64,000 nt of DNA, from positions 36,557,803 to 36,621,802 of the forward strand of contig NC_052619.1 in assembly GCF_016545825.1 (NCBI RefSeq), in the 5' to 3' direction. The translations under genes were made by a program, and so were the position numbers. Under the pieces are notes generated by a model, which was not told where the DNA came from, searched no databases, and saw nothing but the letters and a program-made list of their open reading frames with translations. How positions within the stretch are numbered: position 1 is the stretch's first letter; every line of letters starts with the position of its first letter. This DNA is from Eucalyptus grandis (Eukaryota > Streptophyta > Magnoliopsida > Myrtales > Myrtaceae). Shown here piece after piece: positions 20,461 through 33,470 of the stretch.

Positions 20461-23400
20461 TAATGATGTCATGATGATGATGATATGTATGATACGATGA
20501 TGATACACATGTATGTGTTATAAATTGATATGATGATGCCTGATAGTATGCGCATAGCTTCAAGGTAAGTAACGCCTGCAATGCATGTGTGATTTGCATG
20601 ATGCATTGAGTTGTTATTGGATTCTTTATCTGCTGAATGGTTGTACTCATCCCTTTTGGGGACCAACATTTCAGATTAGTAGATGGATTGAGCGGTTGGA
20701 TATGACCGCGAGGAGAAGGATAGCAAAGGAAGGAACTTTTGGACGCCGACACTGATCGATGGACTTTAAGTAGACGACTGTTGGAAGCGACGTCGGTCAT
20801 CTTTTGAAATATAGCCAAGTATAGAAAGACTATGGCATTTTGATGTACCGATGAATGATGTCCATCTGCTCTATGTAAATAAACGTGTTCGGTTTTAACT
20901 TATATAAGATGTTTAGTTGGTGTGCATCGTTTTCTGAACATAGGGAAGGGAATTGTTGGATATGCTTCCGTTATGTAAATTGCGCAAGGGACCGTTAATA
21001 AAAGATGTAAACCCCCTATGTTGTATGGACCCTGCAATTGAAATGGTATCGAGTGACATGTTATTAGGAAAGTAAATGGTAAGCAAGCGTAGCGACCCAA
21101 ATCAGATCGGGGCCGTCGAGGGGGTGTCACACGTGTCCAACAACATTAGACCGATTTTTCTATCGATTTTGTACTCGGTGTCCAAAATTGAAATCTTGAG
21201 ATTTTCACGACAATCGAGAGTCGCCAATGAGTCGAAGATGTACAACGTGGATCGAAAATAAAAGCTACTCGGTAGGTTAGATCACGCTAAAATCGCGTTC
21301 GATTGAAATTAACCACGAAATTGAACCTGGTTTCAGGAATCGAAAATTCCAGCGTGTCACAATTTATTTTGGGACGTCGACTTATCTTTTGAAGAATTTT
21401 CGGCGAGCTCGGAATTTTTCAGAAAATCAATTTCGAACAATTCAGAAAAGAAAAGAAATTCGGATGGGCCAAATTGAGTGGATTTTTTGCTTCTAAAGTG
21501 AGTTAATTGGTGAAGGGAAATTGTGAAATTTGTGTGGACTTTCTCCTTATCAAAATTAGTCATCAAATTGGATAGATTTGTGAAGAAATTGAAGTCCAAT
21601 CGATGAAATTCGTAGGCTTGTGGGGGGCTGCAACTTTTGGACATCAACTTAGCTATTTGTGGGAATTTATATGCAAGAAGTATTAGGGGACCAAGAGGAT
21701 GGGCTTGGAGACTTTTGGGACCAAGACATGATGAAAATTGGATATTTTGATTGACTTCGCCCCCTCTCTTCAGCTTCTCACGCACGCCAACTTCACCGAC
21801 CCCTCTTGCTTCTGCCTTCTCTTTCATTTTTTTCCTTTCAAGCTTGGTTCCTCCTTCATTTTTTCTTTTCAGTCGTACGCCCACCTTTTCTCTGCCAACG
21901 TCGCCTTCGCTCACCGCTCCAGCTCTCCCTTTCTTCAATTTCTTGGCCGCCTCCACGTCTCCACAATCTCAGCATCCACGCATCCTCAGTGGTCATGCCC
22001 ACCAAAATTCCCATAGCTCACTCTCACGCCTCCCTCGCCATCCCCCAACTCATCGTGTCCAATGGCCGCTCCAACTTCAGCCAACACCAATGACTAGTAG
22101 CTGGTTCGTCGAGCAGCCCTCCCCGCCTCCAGTTCAGCTCGCAACTCAACCCCAAACTGAGCCGAGGCTAGTCCACTCGGACCGACCAATTGCCCTTCGC
22201 AGAATCAAGGCCAAAGCTTAGCCGTAGCTGAGCTGTCTTAGACCATTTTCAGCCTGGTTCAAGCCTCCCTTAGTGTTGTCGAAGACCCGAGTTGTGCTCG
22301 CCTCCACGTCACCGTTGCCGTAAACCGCTTTATTTGCTAATCCGGTGAGTTTATGTCCTAAACTCTAATTAGGATGCTAATGATGCTTAGAGGTGGATTA
22401 ATAGTTTAATTAGGAATTAGTGGTAATTAGTCTAGATGCCTAAGTTAGTAGGATTGTTTAGTTAGTCTAATTAGCTATTAGGTGGTTAGATTAGATTAGT
22501 TAGTTTAGTAGATTAGCTAGCTATTATTAGGTGGTTGGATTAGTGTATATAGCTTAATAGTGATTTATTTAATTATTTATTAATTAGTGGAAATTATATT
22601 AGGATAGTCGGTCGTTAGAATTTCGTGCTGATCATCGTAATTGAGTGCTAATTTGTGCAATTTGATGCTGGGTGTTGATTTTAAATTATTATTTCAAAAA
22701 CAAGGAATTTTGGGTATTTAATTAGAAAAATACCGGGTGTTGATTTTTGATGCCGAAAATGTTTTTAGTACTATATAAAGTCTTGTAATTTTAAAATGAT
22801 GGGATATCACGCTTTATGGGTCGATTTGATCGTGTGTCCACGCACACCTATTGTACCAAGTGTTTTTAATATGAAGAAAATAGACCAAGTACATTATTTA
22901 AATTGAGGCATTTGAGTGCAAGGCACTATGTCCTGGTCGAGGTTGGTTGTGCGTGTGATTGCTACGAGAATCCGTCACCCGATGAAGGTCGGTGGGCGAT
23001 GCTCCTATGTGGAATGCCCTTGACAATGGATGCCGGTCTGGTGGAGGCTGGACCAATGCTCCTATGCTAGATGGGGCGAGACGATGCCGTTATATTGGAA
23101 GACTGTTGACTTTGAGTTGATCGTGCCCATGGGGCCGTAACTAATTAGAATGCCTGAATGATTGAGATGACCGCGCCTGATTACTGGACAAAATTATGTG
23201 GCATGGAATGGGACGTGTCATAACGATTTGGCTTTATAATTGGGAACCATGTGATTGATTGATTTATTAAAGTGATGCGTTTCAATTATTGAATACATTG
23301 GATGTATGCATATGTTATATGAGTTGTATCGACATGCAGGGAGGTGCTAATGCGAGATAAGTCATCTATGATGTGTGAATAGGCTGCCTCTAGGTGTATT

Positions 23401-23754
23401 ATCTTCCTAATCGGGGTATAGGGTGTAGACTCTTTGAGATTTTTATCTCACCCCATCGAGGGTTACCAATTCGAGCTCGAGGTGAAGGGTCAGAGTGTAG
23501 ATGGCCTAAAGGTTTCTTTTTGAGTCGACCTTAAAGTAAATAAACCGAATGTGTTTATAAAGTTGGTTTGGTTTAAATTAGTTGTCTTGCTTTTCTATCA
23601 CACACTTGTTTGTTGTTTGGAGATTGTTTATTTCGCTTCCGCATGTGCATGAATTGATTGGGCCGGTGACGCGTCCTAGGAACGTCTCAATTTAGTCGAC
23701 CATCGAGGGATGTGCACACGCTTGAGGTTCAAGGCGTGACATCCCTGCCCAAAG

Positions 23755-23767
23755 TGGTATAAGAGCT
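23755..23767 (+). promoter_or_regulatory. tRNA-Met primer binding site of the Gypsy element
   Basis: TGGTATAAGAGCT is close to the plant consensus TGGTATCAGAGC complementary to initiator tRNA-Met and sits 13 bp after the LTR end. Confidence 0.75.
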
Positions 23768-25130
23768 AGTCAGTGTATGGAGTGATGAGGTGCGATGGGT
23801 TTTGGGATAATTAGTAGGAAATGCCTTTTTCTTATGTTGATGCATGTGGTTGATTAGCTTATTGGTAGCTTGTTTGGTGTGGGTCACTTAGTTTTTCAAT
23901 TCTATGTGGAATTGAAAAACAAGTTCTTTAAAGAGTCTGTAGTATGAGTGATCAGGTTTTGAGAACTCTTAGGTAGAGGACTGTAGCGTCAGTTACTTGA
24001 GGTAGGATGCCAACTAGGATTGGAGCCCGAGATAGAACGTAGGCTCAAGCTAGTGCCAGTAGAATAGTACTGTCACCGGCCGGTACTAGTGTAGCATCAC
24101 TTGGCGATCATAGAATCAATGGGATTGTTTAGGCGCTTAAGACCCTGGGGAATCTGATGGGTTAGCAAGCCTAGAATCAAGCCGTTGCCACTATTGCCGT
24201 CGCTACAGCTGCTACAACTGCTACCACCAATGATGTTGTTGCTGCCACAGCCATGCTTGCTGAAGTCTAACCTGGAGGTATGGTTAGGGAGAGGTTGATG
24301 CACAAGCTTGTTAAGCAGTTTCTAAAGCTGAATCCGCCGAGGTTCACTAGGGCAAGTGATCCCGAGGCTGTAACCCTCTAGATCCAAGAGTTGGAGAAGG
24401 CCTTTGCACTACTGAGGTGCTCGGAGAAAGACAAGGTGGTCCTTGCAGTCTACCAATTGCAGGGAAACGCAAGCACTTGGTGGAGGGCCACTAGAAGGAG
24501 AGTGATTCCATAAGGTGTGGTTCTAGTGTGGAACATCTTCATTGAAGCTTTTAATGGTAAATACTTCTCTGACAGTGCCAAGGAACAGAAGATGGAGAAA
24601 TTCCAGTGCCTTCGTCAATGTCTGTAGACTAGTATGAGGCAAAATTTGCTGAGTTGTCGCAGTATGGCCCGAGATTGGTAGAAGATCCAGCGGATAGAGT
24701 TAGGAGGTTTAGGAATGGCCTTTGACTGGAGTTGAAAGACCTGTTGGTACCGTTCAAACTGAAGGACTATAATGATTTGTATGAGTGGGCACAACTGATA
24801 GAGAGGAACCTGAATGAATGAGCCACTGCATTTGGGTCGCGATTCAGCTCCAGCAAAGGCAACGATTGGTTCGGGAAGAGGTCAATGACGGGAGGAGGTA
24901 TTCCATCCCTCCCAATCGAAAAAGCGAGATAAGAAAGTTAGCACCTAACTTAAACAGTGCATGACGTTTCTGTGGGAGACGACATAGATTAGTCTCATGT
25001 TTTCCTAAGACTAGAGTTTGCTACGGGAGTCGCCAGCACGGCCACCAAGTGAAGGACTGTTCGCATAGGTCTAGGGGAGCACAGGCACCACTACTGCAGA
25101 TAGGGTACCACTAGGATGGCAAAGGGGACA
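23768..25130 (+). pseudogene. Gypsy leader and gag remnant
   Basis: After a leader of several hundred bp, frames around 24150-24830 read LNPPRFTRASDPEA, ALLRCSEKDKVV and YQLQGNASTWW, the retrotransposon gag core. A CCHC-type knuckle remnant at 25018-25070 reads CYGSRQHGHQVKDC with the second Cys replaced by Ser. Many stops are present. Gag would form the virus-like particle. Confidence 0.7.
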
Positions 25131-28113
25131 GGAATGAACTGAGCCATGCGTCGATCATGAGAAGAATATTTCTAGGATAATTCTATCAGAGTGGCATAGA
25201 GAAAATATGGTTAAACTTGTAGAACTTCATATTGTTGTAATGAAGTCGTAGAGAGGAGAATCACCGGCTATAGTTTTACTTGACTATTTTGCTTATGTAT
25301 AACTTTGATGTCATATATGAAAGGAGTTAGCTCAAGAAGCATCTTGCTGTAATGGATTGTTATTGTGAAGTACTCCAGTTTAACCCATTAGCATGTGGAA
25401 GTTTCGAGGTTGGTGGGAATTGAGAAGGACCCTCGATTACCTTATTCTCATCACTTGAGGCAACTCGTTTGTTAAACAATGGTTGCTGAGGCTACTTGGC
25501 GACTGTCACGGATACGACAGTTGAGGAGTCAAAGATGGAAGACATTACAGTGGTATATGAGTTTGCTGATGTGTTTGCAAAGGAATTACTTGGTCTGCCC
25601 CCTAGAAAGGGAGATCGAGTTCGTGATTGAGTTGGCCTCGGGACGGAGCCAATCTCTAAGGCTTCTTATTGGATGGCGTTGTTGAAATTGAAGGAATTGA
25701 AGGTGCAAATGCAGGAGTTGTTGGATAAAGGTTTCATACGTCCCAAGTGCACCACCTTGGGGAGCACGGTCACATTTGTGAAGAAGAAAGATGGTTCGTT
25801 GCGCCTTTGCATCGACTATCGATAACTCAACTAAGTGACAATCAAGAATAAGTACCTGCTGCCGAGGATCAACAACTTGTTTGACCAGCTACAAGGAGCA
25901 TCGATATATTCTAAGATTGACATGAGGACAAGTTACCATAGTTGAGGATCAGAAAGGAGAACATAACGAAGATGGTGTTTCGTACGCGTTACAGTCATTA
26001 TGAGTTTATTGTAACGCTGTTTGGTTTAACAAACGCTCCAGCAACTTCTATGGATCCGATGAATCTTGTATTCAAGGAGTATCTGGATCAGTTTCTAATC
26101 ATTTTCATTGACGATATCCCGGTGTACTCGAGAAGTCCTAAAGGGCACGAAAGATAGTTGAGGATAGTGCTTCAGACTCTGCGAAATCATGGACTGTACG
26201 CCAAGTTTAATAAGTGTGAGTTTTTGTTAACTCATGTGGCGTTCTTAGGTCACATGATTTCAAGTGAAGGAATTTCAGTGGACTCGGCTAAGATTGAAGC
26301 AATGATCAACTAGCCAAGACTGACGACAATGATAGAGATCAGAAGTTTTTTGGGATTGGCAAGTTACTATAGATAGTTCGTGGAAAGATTCTCGGCATTA
26401 GCCATGCCGCTAACTCGACTATTGAAGAAGGAAGAGAAGTTTATATGGATGGATAAGTGTGAGCATAGTTTCCAAGCGCTTAAGCAGAAACTGACTACTG
26501 CACCAGTGCTGACAATTCCTTCTGGTCCTAAAGGATACAAGATCTATAGTGATGCGTTATTCAGAGGACTAGGTTGCGTGTTAATGCAACATGGCAGAGT
26601 CGTTGCATACGCGTCCCGTCGTTGAGACCTCATGAGTTGAATTACCCAACGCATGACTTAGAACTCATAGCGATTATCTTCACTTTGAAGATTTGGAGAC
26701 ATTACTTGTGTGGAGAAAGGTTCCAGATTTTCATAGACCAATAGAGTCTCAAGTATTTATTCTCTCAGAATGAGTTGAACATGAGACAACGTCGTTGGAT
26801 GGAACTTCTTAAGGATTATGACTGCAATATCTTGTATCATCCTAGAAAAGCTAATAAGGTTGCAAAAGTGTTGAGTCGAAAGTCTTCAATTGTGTAGATG
26901 GTGATTAACGAGTGGATCTTACTCAAGGGAGCTTGAGATTCGATTTTCAAATTTGAGGTAGGTTACATTTCAAATCTTATGGCCACCCTCAGAATTTAAC
27001 TGAAAGTGCAGATAAGAATCAAGATGTTGCAGTTGATAGATCCTGAAATCTAGAAGATTATGTAGGAAAATGTAAAAAGGAGAAAAACTGACTTTCAAAT
27101 TTCTAAAGACGGAACACTGAAGTTTCGTAAACAATTGTGTGGACGATTAAGGAAGAGGTTTTATCAGAAGCTCATCGTAGCAGCTACAACATTCATCTAG
27201 GCATTATGAAGATGTATCAGAATCTGCGTCAACACTATTGGTGAACCGGTATGAAGGCGGATATCGCCAAGCATGTCGCCAAGTGTCTGATATGTTTGCA
27301 AGTGAAGGCATGGCACTATAAACTAGGAGGACTTCTGCAACCTCTCAAGATTCCCGAGTGAAAATGGGAACACATCACAATGGATTTTGTGATGGGTTTA
27401 TCAAAGAGTCAGAGTGGTAATAATTCCATATGGGTTGTGGTTGATAGATTGATGAAATTTGCTCACTTCATCGCCGTACGGAAGGAATTTGTATTGGACA
27501 GATATGATGAGTTGTACGCGCGTTAGATAGTTCAATTGTATGGAGTGCTAATGATTATTACTTCTGATCGAGACCCGAAGTTTACAGCTGCATTCTGGAA
27601 AAGTTTACAAACTGCCTTGGGAAACAAAGCTGTAGTACAATACAACCTATCATCCTCAGACGGATGGCTAGTTTAAGAGGACGATTCAAACCCTTAAAGA
27701 CATCCGAGAGCTTGTGTATTAGACTTCAAGGAAGCTAGGAGGAACAACTTTATCTAGTTGATTTCGCCTTATGACGACGTTATCGTAGAGTATTTAGATG
27801 ACACCGTTTGAAGAGTTATATGGCAAAGCGTGTAGAACTCCAATTTGTTAGGATGAAGTTGGAGAGCGAAAGATCACCAACCTAGAGTTAGTTCAGTAGT
27901 TAATGGATGTAGTTGTAGTGATTCAAGAAATATTGAACTCTACTCAAAGTCATCAGAAAAGCTATGCAGGCAAGTGTCAAAGACCATTGGAATTCTGAGT
28001 TGGTGAGCACGTTTTCCTTAAGGTGTCACCGATGAGGGGTACTTCGCGGTTTGGCAAGAAAGGGAAGCTTAGCTCGAGGTACATCGGTCCCTTTGAGATT
28101 CTGGAGGGAATAG
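25131..28113 (+). pseudogene. Gypsy pol remnant: RT, RNase H, integrase
   Basis: The RT region at 25690-26160 reads [15 protein letters not shown] and [11 protein letters not shown], a changed version of the FVDDILVYS box. RNase H is at 26380-26630 (KEEKFIWMDKCEHSFQALK). Integrase spans 27180-28110, with a WEHITMDFVMGL block, SDRDPKF and a C-terminal block ending RYIGPFEILEG. That C-terminal form is typical of chromoviruses of the Tekay/Del group. No chromodomain or polypurine tract precedes the next LTR; sequence appears deleted. Dozens of stops show an old copy. Confidence 0.78.
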
Positions 28114-30408
28114 TGTGACATCCCAGATTTTTAGTTTTGATTTCAATTAAATAAATCGAGCATTTCATCGACGCACCTATAAAGCTGTTCTCAGAGTTGA
28201 TTACTCTCGAGATAACTAGACTATTTAGGAAAACTATTAAGGAATTTTAATGCAATAGATGAAGAATTCAACTAGGAATCGGCTACTCAACCGTGCTCAT
28301 CTTTAGAGACTATTACGACACAATTAAAAATCGATTTGAGATTAGAGATAGGTCAGTTTGAGTAAGATGTGTGGCTAAATGTGGGTGACTCAACAAAATT
28401 GGAAAATTCTCGTCACCGACACTAAACTGATTTTTCTATCGTTTTGGTACTTTGTGTCCGCATTTGAATTCACGAGATTTTTACAACAATCGAGAGTCGC
28501 CAATGTATCGAGTGGGTTCATTGTGGCTCGAAGAAAATCGACCATGGGTCATTTGTATTAAAATTTTCTGAAAGCTATTTGGGTTGCCTAGGTCATGTTA
28601 AAAACGCACTAGATTGAAATTAACCTCGAATTTGAATCGGATTTCAAAAATTGAAAGTTCTATCATGTTACAAGTTATTTTAGGAAGCTCGACTCAATAT
28701 TAGAAGATTTTTCTATAAATCGAGAATTTTTGGGAAAAAGTTGAGGTAGGGTTGTTTTTGTCCAATTGGATCAATTGGATGCAAGAGGAATCAATTGGTT
28801 TTTGTCCAATTGGGAAAATATCAAAGACCATTTTTGATCGCACAATTAGGATGCGAGAGGATCAATTGGTAAGGAAAATACCAATTGAATCGATGGAATG
28901 TTGGTTGAATTTATAGAGGCCGGTTGGTGTTTATTCAAAGAGGAATTAAGGTCCAATTGAGGGAAAAACCTTGAAAATTCGTAACACCCCTTGGACCCAA
29001 CATTTTGAACTACTTCAAGCTTCTAAAAAGGGCCTAATGGTATGGAATTTTGGTCGTGTAGGCCAGCTAAGCAAGGGGAAGGCTTGTCAAGTGGATAAGA
29101 GTGGACAGGAGGAGACCAAGAGGTCCCACCAGCCCAAACCGGCCCCTCTCCCTTTCCCCTTGCCTCCGTTGACCATTTCCCCCTCCTTCCCTGGTCGTTT
29201 GATGCCCCAACAAGCCAAGAGACATCGCCAAAGCCGCCAAGACCCGTCGGAGCCCGAGTAGCGCCATCCTCTCCCCGTTCGCGCCATCGTTTGCCTCAAT
29301 CGCATCTCCGCCCCGTCTCGCCTATTTCGCCATCCAGACTGCTTCTTCGGCCCATGCCAAAGTTGTCCAGCTCTTCTCCGCCATTGGGGACCACCACCAG
29401 AGCTTCCACCGCCATTGCTTGGACCCAGTTTGGCCTCCTCAGCTCAGCTCGGTCCATTTTCTGTTTCACCGAGCCCCGACTCTATCGTTCTCAACTCCGA
29501 TTAGCAATCAAAGAAGTGGGTCTCGTGGCTACTATTTTGGCCGTTTTGGCCTGCTTCCCGGCCCCGAAAGTTAGGCCTGCTTTGGAGTAGATCATTCCTC
29601 GCCTTGTCCTCATTAGTTTGATTAAAGCCATTTGTCGAACAAGTGAGTTTAACTCACTACTCCTCGCTTAACAAATTAAGTATGCTTAGGGGTTGATTAG
29701 TTTAGACTAAGCTAGGATTAGGTGGTTAGTTAGTTTTGATTAATGAATTTAATTAATTATCAATGCATGTTAGGTGGATAGTTAGTGCAATTAGAGCTTA
29801 GACAAGCTCTAGTATTTAACTAGAGTGGTTTGGTAATTTTCCGAGTTTGTCTCAACTTCCAATTAGGCTTTTCTGGGCCTACGTCTATTTATTGGCAAAA
29901 TTATTATTTTTCGTAACTATTTAATTAATTAATTAATTTTCAGAAATTAGACCGGATAGTCGGTGACCGGAAGTCTGTGCTGATTATAGTGGTGCATTCC
30001 GTTTATTTAATTGATTTGCTAGTTTTTAAGAATTTGATGTGATTTGTGGTTGGGGTATTTTATCCCAAAATTAATTAATTTTAGTAATTAATTAGAAAAT
30101 CACCAGATATCAGTTTACAACGCCAAAAATATATTATGGACTATTGAAACTAGTGGAATGTTTAAAAATGAAAATATTATATTTTGGTTAAGGTTGACCT
30201 TATACCCACACACGGCTATTTTTAGCGAGAATGATAAAAATATTGAATTTGTTGTATGATTGGGATGGTATACTATATCAGTCTACGGACGATATGTCAA
30301 CTTAGCAGAGAATAGTATACCGGTATACTATATTAGCCTATGGGCGATATGTTAGCTTAGCAAAGAGTAGTATACCTTATTAGTTTTGATTGAGTATGTC
30401 GGTATACT
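28114..30408 (+). repeat. Gypsy LTR fragment, 3'-truncated
   Basis: It opens TGTGACATCCCAG immediately after the integrase C-terminus and matches the first ~2.3 kb of the 3.3-kb LTR at 45684-49024 (inverted), including the GGTATACTATAT-AGCCTATGGGC segment. It stops where another LTR starts at 30409. The Pro-rich frame at 28971-29590 is not counted as a gene. Confidence 0.7.
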
Positions 30409-31745
30409 ATATGTGATAGTCTGATTTTCTACTTTTGTTTTCAATTAAATAAATCGAACTTTTCGTCGACGTGCTTATAGCGCTATTCTCTGAGTTGATC
30501 ACTCATGAAATAATTAGACTAGTCAGGAAAGTTATTAAAGGATTTTGATGTAACAGATTTAAGAATTCGACTAGAAATCGACTGCTTGACCATGTTAGTC
30601 TACAAGGATCATTTTGGCACAGTCGAAAATCTATTAGAGACAAGAAATAGGTCAATTCGATAGAGATAAAATTAGGCTTGGGTGATTCCATCTAATTACA
30701 AAATTCTCGTTGATTGGCATTAAACGAATTTTTCTGTTGTTTTGGTACCATGTGCTCGTAATTGAAACCTCGAAATTTTTCACGATAATCAAGAGTTGCC
30801 AATGCGTCGAAGATGTACATTGTGGCTCTGGAATAATCTACCATGGGTCATTTGCACAAAAATTCCCAAAAACTAACCGATAGTTTAAGTTGCGCTAAAA
30901 TCACATTTGACTGAAATTAACCGAGGAGATGATGTTGATTTCAAAAATTGTGAACTTTCACGTGTCACAATTAATCCCGGGAATGTTGTTGCATCTTTTC
31001 AAAATTTATGAATGATGGGGATTATTAGTGGAAAAAAAGGGGCAAGAATAGCAAATTAAAAGAATAAGGGAAATGCTACATTTTAAATAGGTTTTGGACC
31101 TTTAATGTGAGACATTCGGAAAGAAGCTATAAGAACTTAAATGGGGACTTAACCTTATTAACTAAAGTGGTAAGATGGTAAAATGAAAAGAGGAAAGGCT
31201 TCTAGAAATGAAGTAATTTCGTAGGAAGGCCTAAGGCTTAAAATTTCACCTCAATTTAATCTCATTTGGAAGAGATAGACTTGTGTCAAGTAATAGGACA
31301 CTTGATAGTGATGGATGGGCAAATTTCCATGGAAAAAATTATGAGAATTAGCTTCAAATTCGGATTCAGCAGCATTACAAAGGATTTCACCACCTTTTAC
31401 ATCTCATTTGGAAGAGATAAGCGTGTCTAGATGGGGTGGGCCTCTCAACAATGAAAGGAAAGAATCTTTCCATGGAAAAAGTACTAACACTCTTGTGGAA
31501 ATTTACAAAAGACCGTGGAAAATGAGAGGAGGGACCCTCATACTCCTTTCTCCTTCCTCTTCTTTTCCCCTTCCGTGCAATCCCCTTTCCCAAGGCCCCA
31601 TTCGACTACTCTCTTCCCTCTCCCCCTTTCTCTTTCTCTTTCTTTCCTTTCCTTTCTTTTCTCTTAGCTGAAAAGCTTGTCCTTTCTTTTCCTTATTTCT
31701 TTTCTTTTGCACGTATTTAAGAAATTTTTTTGCCAAAAATAGTTT
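30409..31745 (+). repeat. Second Gypsy LTR fragment of the same family
   Basis: It starts TGTGATAGTCTGA, then AAATAAATCGAACTTTTCG, paralleling the start of the LTR at 28114. It appears inserted into that LTR, and it ends in a pyrimidine-rich block before a 220-bp direct repeat. The true 3' end is missing. Confidence 0.6.
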
Positions 31746-31753
31746 AAATTTTC

Positions 31754-31788
31754 TTATCAATGAAGTGTTATTAATATCTTATCAGTGC

Positions 31789-31825
<37 letters not shown>

Positions 31826-31974
31826 ATTATATATATATTTCAATGTGTAAAGCATAATTTTAATGAAAAATGTAATTGCTGAAATTGTTCTTGATAATGT
31901 CGTGCATTTTATGGGTCCTTGACCTTTTATAAGTTGATTGACAAGCCTTATTATATGCACACGCACACACACAC
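31754..31974 (+). repeat. Left copy of 220-bp direct repeat flanking a MULE
   Basis: It begins TTATCAATGAAGTGTTATTA, includes an AT microsatellite at 31793-31822 and ends in a CACACA run. It is nearly identical to 33394-33603. Confidence 0.85.
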
Positions 31975-33393
31975 GGGAGGTTGGGACACGAGTGCCATAA
32001 CTTGGCACGGAGGAGACACTTAAGTGCTATAACTTTGAAATGGTACACTTAAGTGCTAATATGGAGTAAAATGGAATACTTAAGTGACACTCCGGCGAAA
32101 ATCCGGCCAAATGGCTGACGTGGTAATTTTCGGTGAGTTTGGTCCAAAACGGCGTCGTTTTGCATGCGACGTGGTGGAGAAAATGCAAAACGACGTTATT
32201 TCATGTATGATGTGTAAATAATAATATAAAAATTAATTAAATTAGATTTAAACTTAAATTTATTTAAACTATTCAAAAATTTAAAAAAAATTAAAAAAAC
32301 TAAAAAAATTAAGAAAAATTAAGAAATTAAAAATTAAAAAAGGGGGAGGTCGAACGAGGCGGCCGAGGGCCGAGCCCTCGCCGCCGCCGCCTCCCGTCGT
32401 CGCCAAGAACGGCGGGCGACGAAGGGGGAGGGTTGGCCGAGGTCCTTGGCCCCCGGCCGACCGACGGCGAGGCTGCGACCTCGCCCCAGATCCGGGCGAG
32501 GGCTCACGGGCCCTTGCCGCCGGCCGCCCCCGGCCGGGGCCCAACGACCCCGGCCGACCCTCCCCACTCCATCGCCGGCCCTTCCCGGTGAAGGTGGGGA
32601 GGCGGCGAGACCCGTGACCCCTCGCCCCATGCGAACGCTCCCTCGAGATCCGGGGCAAGGGTTGCGGCCTGCCCGGATCGGCGAGGGCTTGTGGGCCCTC
32701 GCCGCCTCCTCGCCGCCGTGGGAAGGGCGGCGACGGAGTGGGGAGGGTCGGCCGGGGTCGCCGAGCCTTGGCGACGAGGCTGGCCCGGCGGCGGGCTGCG
32801 AGCCCTCGCCGGATGCGGGGCGAGGGTCGCGGCCCTCATCGCGATCCATTGAGGGCTCGCGGCCCTCGCCGTCGGCCGCCAAGGGGGGCGACCGACCACG
32901 GCCGACCCTCCCCCTCCGTCGCCGACCCTTCCCGACAACGGCGGGAGGGCGGCGGCGGCGAGGGATCGGCCCTCGGCCGCCCGTTCAACCGCCCCCCTCC
33001 CCCTTTTTTAAATCTTTTTTTAAATTTTTTAAATTTTTTAAATTTTCTTAATTTTTAATTTTTTTAATTTTTCTTAATTTTTTTAAATTTTTCTTAATTT
33101 TTTATAATTTTTTTGAATATTTTAAATAAAATTAAGTTTAAATATAATTTAATTAATTTTTATATTATTATTTACACGTCGGACACGAAATTACGTCGTT
33201 TTTTTTTATTTTCTCCGCCACGTCGCGTGCAAAACGACGCCGTTTTGGACCAAACTTGCCGGAAAGTTACCTCTAGTAAGCCATTTGGCCGGATTTTCGC
33301 CGGAGTGGCACTTAAGTGTTCTATTTAATTTCGAAATTGGCACTTAAGTGTACCATTTTGAAGTTATGGCACTTAGTGTCCTCCCGTGCCAAG
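31975..33393. mobile_element. Non-autonomous fold-back MULE
   Basis: The left end GGAGGTTGGGACACG-AGTGCCATAACTTGGCACGG matches the 7243 MULE end. The right end carries the inverted GTACCATTTTGAAGTTATGG and TGTCCTCCCGTGCCAAGTT but lacks the last ~25 bp. The inverted repeat is not confined to the tips: the AT-rich arms (32275-32340 against 33000-33110) and the GC-rich cargo (left half against right half of 32340-33000) also pair, giving arms near 700 bp. The four long open frames in the GC-rich cargo are composition artefacts. Confidence 0.82.
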
Positions 33394-33430
33394 TTATCAA
33401 TGAAGTGTTATTAATATCTTATGAGTGCAA

Positions 33431-33470
<40 letters not shown>

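Larger units (their letters stand above)
17423..21131 (+). repeat. SL1 solo LTR, 3.7 kb, with 5-bp target duplication CGTGT
   Basis: Ends are TGTGGCATCCC and GGGGTGTCACA. CGTGT flanks it on both sides (17418-17422 and 21132-21136), and removing it restores the host Gypsy LTR. There is no internal coding region and no second LTR, so it is a solo LTR. Internal parts in order are a TATA box with GA-rich leader, four ~180-bp units, an AT-rich stretch, a GCCCGAAGGGAATGCC-type repeat, an ATG-rich minisatellite, and a hairpin CCCTTTTGGGG near 20650. The terminal motifs and hairpin suggest a Gypsy (chromovirus) origin by inference. Confidence 0.9.
17158..23741 (+). repeat. 5' LTR of a decayed Gypsy element, with an SL1 LTR nested in it
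   Basis: The LTR opens TAGTGACATCCTG (degenerate TGTGACATCC) and ends GGCGTGACA, directly followed by a primer site at 23755. Subtracting the nested solo LTR leaves about 2.9 kb. The same LTR family occurs at 28114, at 30409, and inverted at 45684-49024. It contains a pyrimidine-rich block at 21740-22240 and ATATAAAG at 22774. Open frames there are Pro/Ser-rich and not conserved as protein. Confidence 0.75.

Noticed and set aside
21357..22221. Frames of 156-199 codons on both strands
   Set aside because: They fall in a pyrimidine-rich block of the Gypsy LTR; related LTR copies do not keep them as protein.
31793..31822. AT microsatellite as a possible matrix attachment or origin signal
   Set aside because: Simple repeat that varies between the two direct-repeat copies; nothing else supports a function.
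32281..33058. Four overlapping frames of 106-201 codons on both strands
   Set aside because: They lie in the GC-rich inverted cargo of the fold-back MULE; Arg/Pro/Gly-rich translations in several frames reflect composition and lack of AT-rich stop codons.
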